A stretch of DNA of 64,000 nucleotides, taken from the NCBI RefSeq assembly GCF_000004075.3, contig NC_026661.2:682001-746000 (forward strand), given 5' to 3'. Numbering within the stretch: the first letter of the stretch is position 1; each line of letters begins with the position of its first letter. A program made the position numbers and the translations under genes. Below the pieces are notes generated by a model. It was not told the DNA's origin and searched no databases. It worked only from the letters and a program-made list of their open reading frames with translations. The DNA comes from Cucumis sativus (taxonomy: Eukaryota > Streptophyta > Magnoliopsida > Cucurbitales > Cucurbitaceae). Positions 57,871 through 64,000 of this stretch are shown piece after piece.

Positions 57871-60492
57871 ATGGATCCTCTCCCTTCTTCACCTTCTTCA
57901 TCATCCAAACCACAGGTTCTGGACGGTTCAGAAATTATGGAGTTGGTTGCCAACAACCACCTCTTCTCTTCTTTCGTCGACCATAAGTTTCACGACCTCG
58001 ACACCGACAAAGACGGCAAACTTTCCCTCCAAGAACTTCACCCTGCCGTCGCCGACATTGGTGCTGCTCTTGGCCTTCCTCCCCAAGGCACTTCCCTTGA
58101 TTCCGATAACATTTACTCTCAGGTTTCCTTTCCTTTCATTCTCTTCACTTTCCTTACAAATACCACTACAACTATCTCTGTTTCTTTAGCTTGTTGCTGT
58201 TGTTTTCATTTTTTTTCAATCATTTGATCTTATCTCAAATGGGTTTTTTTCGTTCCAACTACAAGTTGGAGTCTGTTGGTCATTTGACGATCTGTTTGTC
58301 CACTACTAGATTTGAGAGACCACCAACGTGAGGAAAAGTTTTGTTCATCTTTTCTCTTTCAATTCTGCCCGCCTTTGATAAATTAAACACAGCTTTGAAT
58401 ATTTAATTGTTTAATGACGATTATTTTACTCTAGAAATCAGACAAAGATCCCATTTCATTTTTTTACTTCAATAGCTTTTGACCGTCCAAATATTGTATG
58501 CATGATGATCGTTTTTTTTTAATTTAATCTTTCATGCCTGCCATTCATAAAGATTATTTTTAATCTGATGATTGTGATGATGATCTAATGGTTTAGTGGG
58601 TAATGATGATTTTAATTTCTCTACAAAATACAAATTATTATTTTCTATTTACAGATGGCTTGAGAAGTATCTAACCTATTGGTCCAACATGGCCGGTGGG
58701 TTCATTACAACTTTCTGGTTTTCTCTTTTCAGTTCATACTCTCTTTTCCTTTTTTACTTTTTTTTTTTTTTTCCTTTTATTACTTTTTTCTCCTATCTTC
58801 GTTTACAAGGAGGAATCTATGACGAGTGCTTTGAAAACTATATCCCTTTTTATCTTTGACAATACTAGAATTGTCAACATCTGACCGCAATAACAATAAA
58901 CCAAGTTTCCTGCTCCAATAATTAAGCAAAAGAAATAGATGATCTATATATATAGTGCTTAGGCTTTTGTTGATACAATACAACTGTTCTTGTTTCCCGC
59001 GTGTCTTTTGTTGCCAAAATATATTGTATATTTTCAATTTTAGGCAGGTTCTGATACTACTTCTGATTTTGTTTCTTTGAGTTTATTGTCAAATATGTCT
59101 TCTTTAGTGCAAACAGTTTCCATTCTTGTTAGTTCATTCAACTCTGACACTTCCTGCTCTGGATGGGGTTCTTCTTTGGGTGGGTTATGTAGGTATTGAA
59201 TGAATTTACTCATGGATCAAGAGATAAGGTAAGCAAGACCGAGTTTAAAGAAGTTCTCTCTGATATTCTGCTAGGCATGGCTGCCGGGTTGAAGCGAGAT
59301 CCTATTGTTATACTTCGGATGGATGGAGAAGACCTTCTTGAATTCATTAATAGCTCTGCTTATGAGCCTGAGATGGTCGCCACTTTTTCAGAAATCAACC
59401 TGCCTGAAGGATCTCTTCAAGATTACATTGTTAAAGCTTTTGAAGATCTTACTGTGGAACAAGGGATGCCTCCTCCTTCAGACTCCTGGGTAATTGATCG
59501 TTTGAATAGAACTAATAAAACTCGGTTTTTCTTTTTTTTTGGGTTCTTAACCGAAGTGTGACTGGATCATTTCATGCTCTAGTAGTTTTGTGATTGAACT
59601 TGTTCCAACTTCTCGTCAGGTTATGAGCGATATTATCGAACCAGCTCTGGAATCCTGTGCTGCAGGTGAGAATTGGGACAAGCCTGTCTCGCAAGAGATC
59701 TTCTTGTTGGCATTCAAGAGGGCTGCAGTGCATATCGCTCAACGCCTAAAAGAACAGCCTGTTATAGTTGCTCATAGTGAAAACACCTTTGATGGAAGTA
59801 GCATAAGAAGACTGTTATCCAACAAATTCGAACTGGACAAGGTAATATCGCATCATAGTACTACTGTTTTCCACTAGTCTTGCTTGATTAAGGTTGTTCT
59901 TGCCTCGGTGTTCTCCACCCCTTGTAATAAAGTAAGCTCCAATTCAGCAAAATGCCAAAGCACTCAATAGAACAAGTTGCTCCATAATCCTCTCTTCATT
60001 CTAGATTCTGGTCTCGTAGTTCATATATTATAATTTTGATCTTGATGCAGTCACTTAATGCGGCACTTCAGACTGTCCCAAGAGATAAAACCGGAAAATT
60101 GCCAAAGGAACATTTACAGTTGGCGCTGGATTTGGTTGCTCCATTAGCCGGTTTACCACCACTTGGTGCCCTTGATGAGGTTACGAAAACAATCAACATT
60201 CATCACTGACATTCATTAACATCAAGCTAATCACTCACTTCACTTCACTAATGTCTGGTTTATATAATATAAATATAATCTGCAGATGGACAAGCTTCTT
60301 CTTGATGTATTCAAGATGGTAGACGCGGATGACGGGAAGGTAGTTAAAGAGGAGGAGTTCAAGAAACTATTGACTGAGATTCTGGGGGCAGTCATGTTAC
60401 AATTGGAAGGCAATCCAATCTCAGTTTCTTCTAATTCTGTTGTGCATGAGCCTCTAGCTTGTTCTTCTACACTTTTGACACCACCCTCTTAG
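57871..60492 (+). CDS. EF-hand calcium-binding protein, SCS-like (SnRK2-interacting calcium sensor)
   Basis: Five phase-0 exons (57871-58122, 59193-59489, 59620-59841, 60051-60179 and 60286-60492) give 368 residues. After a Ser/Pro-rich start, one canonical EF-hand loop is seen at about residues 44-55 (DTDKDGKLSLQE, with Asp at 1, 3 and 5, Gly at 6 and Glu at 12). Three degenerate EF-like segments follow: HGSRDKVSKTEF, PRDKTGKLPKEH and, near the C-terminus, VDADDGKVVKEEEF. The last is one residue short of a normal loop. Length and one-classical-plus-degenerate layout fit the Arabidopsis SnRK2-interacting calcium sensor At4g38810, which represses SnRK2 kinases in ABA and osmotic signalling. 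That assignment is from memory and moderately sure; the EF-hand call is firm. Intron 1 is 1070 bases; the shorter SCS-B-like product could start downstream. Confidence 0.88.
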
Positions 60493-63196
60493 AAATCATA
60501 TAAAGCTGAGTTATTGTAAGGTGAAGGAATGACATATAATTGCATAAGTTATCCTAATATCGGGAGCTTTTTAAACTACAATAGAGAAAAGGAAATGAAG
60601 CGAAGTCAGGAAATTTCAAAATTAGCTTAGATTTGGTTGAAAGTTCTTTCTTACAAGCTGCAAAAGGATGCTCCCTTGAATGAATGAATGAATGTATGTA
60701 AGTATAAGATTTGTTGTATTATGTTGTAAAAGATACTTTATATGTATGAGAGCATTTCAGATTCTCATTACTCAAAGAAACCAAATCAAAATCGTAATTC
60801 TTCCATATAATATATTAAGAAGAACTTGAATGTGAATAAAAGACTAGTTTGATATATTATTAAAGAAATTTTAAGTTTTGTATGTTTTTTAGATATGGTG
60901 TGTGTCTGTATCAGCACTAATGTATAAGTCTCAAGTATATTGGACTAGAGTATACTATAGAGTAATACTAATGGGTGAAAAGTCTTTGCACCTTTTAAAA
61001 GTTAAAATGAACATAAGTTGATGTTTTGAAATTTATAATGTCATATTCAAACCTGTAATTTTTGTATTGTGCATTGACAATTTGACATTAGATTTAAATA
61101 ATTGTCTGTGGTTTTAGACTTTGAGAACAACAAAGACATAACTATGTGGTCTCGATTAGATGAGTGATTGAAAAGATATATGAAGAAAACGTTTAAATAT
61201 TTGAAAACAGTGCTAATTTTTTTTTCTTCACATGTGATGGTGATGGTGATGGTGATGATCATAATAATAAGATGAAGAAAAATATATTTTAAGTTAATGC
61301 AAAATATTAAACAAATAGTTGTGATTTGATTTGATAATTTTTAGGAAAGAGTTAATTTAGTTTAGTTTATATTAAGTCAATCTAACAAATGGAGGGTCTA
61401 CAGATAGACTCTTTTGGAAGGTAAAATGTAAATATAGATAGATTCAATATGTTTGTTGTTGGTAGTGTTTTCGACAAAGTATGGTCAATTTATCATTTGG
61501 GAGCAAAAGGGACGGAATTAGACGAAACCAATTACAAAAATACCTCTGGTGTAGGATAACATTACAACGTCTAGAAAAAATGAGACCTGCAATACAGCGT
61601 ATTGTAAGTGCGTGCAGTAGGATCGAAAATGTACTATCTAAATCCTTGTTAATTTGGAATCGTTCTATGATTTTACATTCTTATTTCTCTATTTTGTAGA
61701 CTTCGAGCAAACCAAGAATAAGATTTAGTGTTGATGTGGATTTGGAGCTAAAATGAGCAAAAACGATATCAAGTGGCATCAACATGAGTCAAAGAAGTGC
61801 AAAAGAGGTCAAATAAGCCCCTACCTTGCAGCCCCACACCGCCTCACAGTTTAGTTGTTGTTCTTTAAGATGTTTCGTCGATCTACTTGATATGAAAACA
61901 GTTCTCAAACTACTCCATCACATAAAACCACCTATATTCTTTATTCGGAGTTGCATCAGAACCAAACGAAATACCAACACTCCAAATGATATTTGTTCGA
62001 ACAAAAAAAGATTAGAATACAGGGGAGAAAGTGAGAGGAGAGGAAATTTGTTTTCTTTTTATTTTTTCATGTTGAAATGAGAGGGAGGTGTGCTATAATA
62101 TAGTGGAGGTTTAATGTGAATAATGGTTAAATTAATTAAGAAACGTTTGTAATGGTCAAATTCAATGGTCCTTCTTCTTCTTTTGTTTATTTATTCTAAA
62201 TAATTGATTTTTTTAATTTGTTAAATTTATTTATAATATCAGCTAAGGTTATGGTGGCTTTCATAGCGACATGTGGCTTTCTGGCATTGATCGATTCTCA
62301 TCAAGCAAAAGTAATCATTGACCATTTTGAAGTGCTAAAATCTTAAATGGTTCATAATAGTAAAAAAATAATTTAAAAAATATGTTTCAAAATCAGTATG
62401 AGCAAAAATATAAATCTATCATTATTTTTGATCCACACAACACCATTGCTTTAAATAATTTTTCATGAACAACTTCAAGTCTGTTCTCCAACCTGTTCAA
62501 TATCGTTGGCCCACCTGGATGTACTGCCAAGATTGGTTGCTTGGCCTTCCATTGCTACCCTACGTACTTCTTCAAGTGAATTTCTGCTTGAGGTCGATAT
62601 CATAGCAGCTTGTGTCCTTGAAATAATTGTCGACCAAGTAGTCTTGAAGGACAAGGCCTTCCCAAGAGCCAAAATTGTAGCCCTGCCAAGGTTGGCCTTT
62701 TCCTTGGAAGCTCCTTGTGCACCAATTTTGTTTCCATCTATTTCATTGCTTTTCCAAAGAAACCTAAGAATCAACTGATTCTTTGAAATTTGAAAAGACA
62801 ACACAGCTATTGCCTATTTATAAAGTCGGACTACCTGTTCATTACCTATGAAGGCAGTTTGAATGCTCAAACTCTCCACATTCATGTAGATTGTATAATG
62901 TTAATTAGTTGATATGTAAGGGATTCGTGTAGATTGTGTGTATCAGTAAGGTAAAGATTTGGTTAAAGTGTTTATTTAACGCATTTGCAATCCATTTGAG
63001 TTGACATGGTCTGATGCAAAACATCTTGTGCTCGAGCATATAAAAAAGAGAGGTAAATCTCACCTGCGACATCGACTTGTTTGCTCGGGCTAGCCGAAAC
63101 ACATTTAACATACAATAAAACAGAGTACACAATATGATTTCCAAAAGTATATATGCTAACTTAAATATTATTTGACTCTGGTACATCACAATGTTG
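60493..63196. other. Intergenic spacer with repeat relics
   Basis: It holds a (TGATGG)n tract at 61235-61259. A stretch near 61480-61850 (GAGCAAAAACGATATCAAGT, and a CCTTGCAGCCCCACACCGCC run) looks like decayed LTR-retroelement sequence. Overlapping open frames on both strands at 62475-62804 have no recognisable product. Confidence 0.4.
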
Positions 63197-63602
63197 TCAA
63201 AGTTCATGAATGCACTTTCCACTGATGAAATCTATAACTTTTGTAACTGCTTGATCCAGTGCAGCAGAGACTGTAGCTAGATTCTGCAAGAATTCTTCAG
63301 CAGTTGGTTTTTCGCCATCTACGATATCGGTTACAGCTTTTAGAAATATGGCAGGAACTTTGAATATATCAGCCACATAGGCTACTGCTGCTCCCTGAAA
63401 TTCAAACTAAGAGTTAAAGAGGCTTTGATGGAATTTAGAAGTAAAAGAAATTGATGTCATTCTCATCCTTTGCTGACTATAGTAGGTTCATCAACACTTC
63501 AACTTTTACCTCCATATCTTTAACTGTGGCATCATTAGCTACAATCGATGATTCATCTTGTGCAGACATGTCTAGTGAATCACCCGTTGATAATTTGCCA
63601 AC
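63197..63602 (-). CDS. MTN: 5'-methylthioadenosine nucleosidase, last two exons (partial)
   Basis: Exons 63602-63510 (31 codons) and 63394-63197 (66 codons with stop) join in phase 0. They read VGKLSTGDSLDMSAQDESSI, ANDATVKDMEGAAVAYVADI, FKVPAIFLKAVTDIVDGEKPTAEEFLQN and end in a KVIDFISGKCIHEL tail. VKDMEGAAVAYVA and KAVTD are the catalytic C-terminal motifs of MTA/SAH nucleosidases: the Glu of MEGAA binds the ribose, and the Asp of VTD is the general acid acting on adenine. Plant MTN1/MTN2 cleave methylthioadenosine in the Yang (methionine salvage) cycle that supports ethylene and polyamine synthesis. The upstream exons lie outside the window. The intron before these exons carries an LTR-like insertion. 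Confidence 0.9.
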
Positions 63603-63685
63603 CTGATAGAAAAAACAAAACGAATTAGCCCATCGAAGATATAATGTGGAAACTCGATCATCTTATAACTCCACAATCAGAAGTC

Positions 63686-64000
63686 TGATAGAACACTGAT
63701 ATAGTGTTTCTATTTATTGATATCTGCAACAGAATTACAATATAAAAGCAGTAAAAGAAAAATTAAAGAACCCTAACCCCCTGCCCTTCCTCTCTTTCAA
63801 GGAATATTGCAGCCCTAATTCTTCACCCCCTTCTCCCTCCCAACAGACTCCTATTTATACTCCATAACCAACTCCTATTTATACTCTAACTAACTTTCTC
63901 TCTCCATAACAAACTTATGCTCTATTATTTTATTATGGAATCATACAATATTAAAACTATTAAGGCTATTCTCCCTAGCACGTGCGGTTAACCTGCGGTT
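63686..64000 (-). mobile_element. Probable copia-type LTR, running off the window
   Basis: On the minus strand the segment ends TGTTCTATCA. Upstream of that it has an AATAAA signal (ATATCAATAAATAGAAACAC), a TGTTGCAGATATC stretch and two TATAAATAGGAGT boxes (near 63856 and 63882). A promoter, a polyadenylation signal and a CA end in this order are what an LTR shows. The 5' end was not identified. It lies in the intron of the nucleosidase gene. Confidence 0.5.

Noticed and set aside
62475-62804. 109-codon minus-strand frame and its 90-codon plus-strand counterpart
   Set aside because: Both strands are open over the same stretch, and neither shows a recognisable family or splice context.
1-64000. 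CRISPR arrays, bacterial operons, rRNA or tRNA genes
   Set aside because: No regular repeat-spacer pattern, no ribosome-binding-site-led operons, and no sequence with tRNA A/B boxes or rRNA core motifs was noticed.

Overview
The window is nuclear DNA from a flowering plant, most likely a eudicot. It is AT-rich, its genes are split by short GT-AG introns with long AT-rich spacers, and it holds plant-only families: SAUR, a USP-kinase of the RLCK-IX type, a LOB-domain relic and HVA22. The mix and the style of the SAUR proteins suggest a cucurbit, but this is inference and no marker in the window proves it.

Layout. A partial LINE tail opens the window (3-233). A nine-exon receptor-like cytoplasmic kinase gene lies on the minus strand (1301-7112); its last intron carries a three-LTR TRIM retroelement array. 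A repeat-rich spacer follows (7.1-12.3 kb). Next comes a tandem SAUR array: four closely related 'GYCAVYVGE'-type genes (12.3, 14.0, 15.5, 17.5 kb), a frameshifted copy (18.5 kb), a 'GHLAVYVGE'-type gene (19.9 kb), a copy killed by one stop codon (21.9 kb) and another intact copy at 28.9 kb. The condensin-II subunit CAP-H2 gene (23.1-26.3 kb, 11 exons) sits between the last two, and a fragment of a LOB-domain gene lies just upstream of it. Three more SAURs are spread out at 31.9 kb (minus), 37.5 kb and 51.1 kb. From 37.8 to 51.1 kb no convincing gene is seen, only degraded repeats: a TRIM, a long (AT)n tract, a palindrome-cored repeat and a diverged G+C-rich island present three times. After 51 kb come an HVA22-like gene (52.0-53.9 kb), an EF-hand calcium-sensor gene resembling SCS (57.9-60.5 kb) and the last two exons of a methylthioadenosine nucleosidase gene on the minus strand (63.2-63.6 kb). 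The intron of that last gene contains what looks like a copia-type LTR running off the window edge.

How the genes relate. The SAUR copies are gene-family expansion by tandem duplication: coding sequences, promoters and 3' regions are duplicated together. The promoters share an inverted repeat and a TGTCTC auxin-response core at near-constant distances from the ATG, and the 3' regions share a small element that could form two alternative hairpins. The other genes are unrelated housekeeping or signalling loci. All exon joins given here were read by eye from splice sites, frame continuity and family resemblance; none was checked against transcripts.
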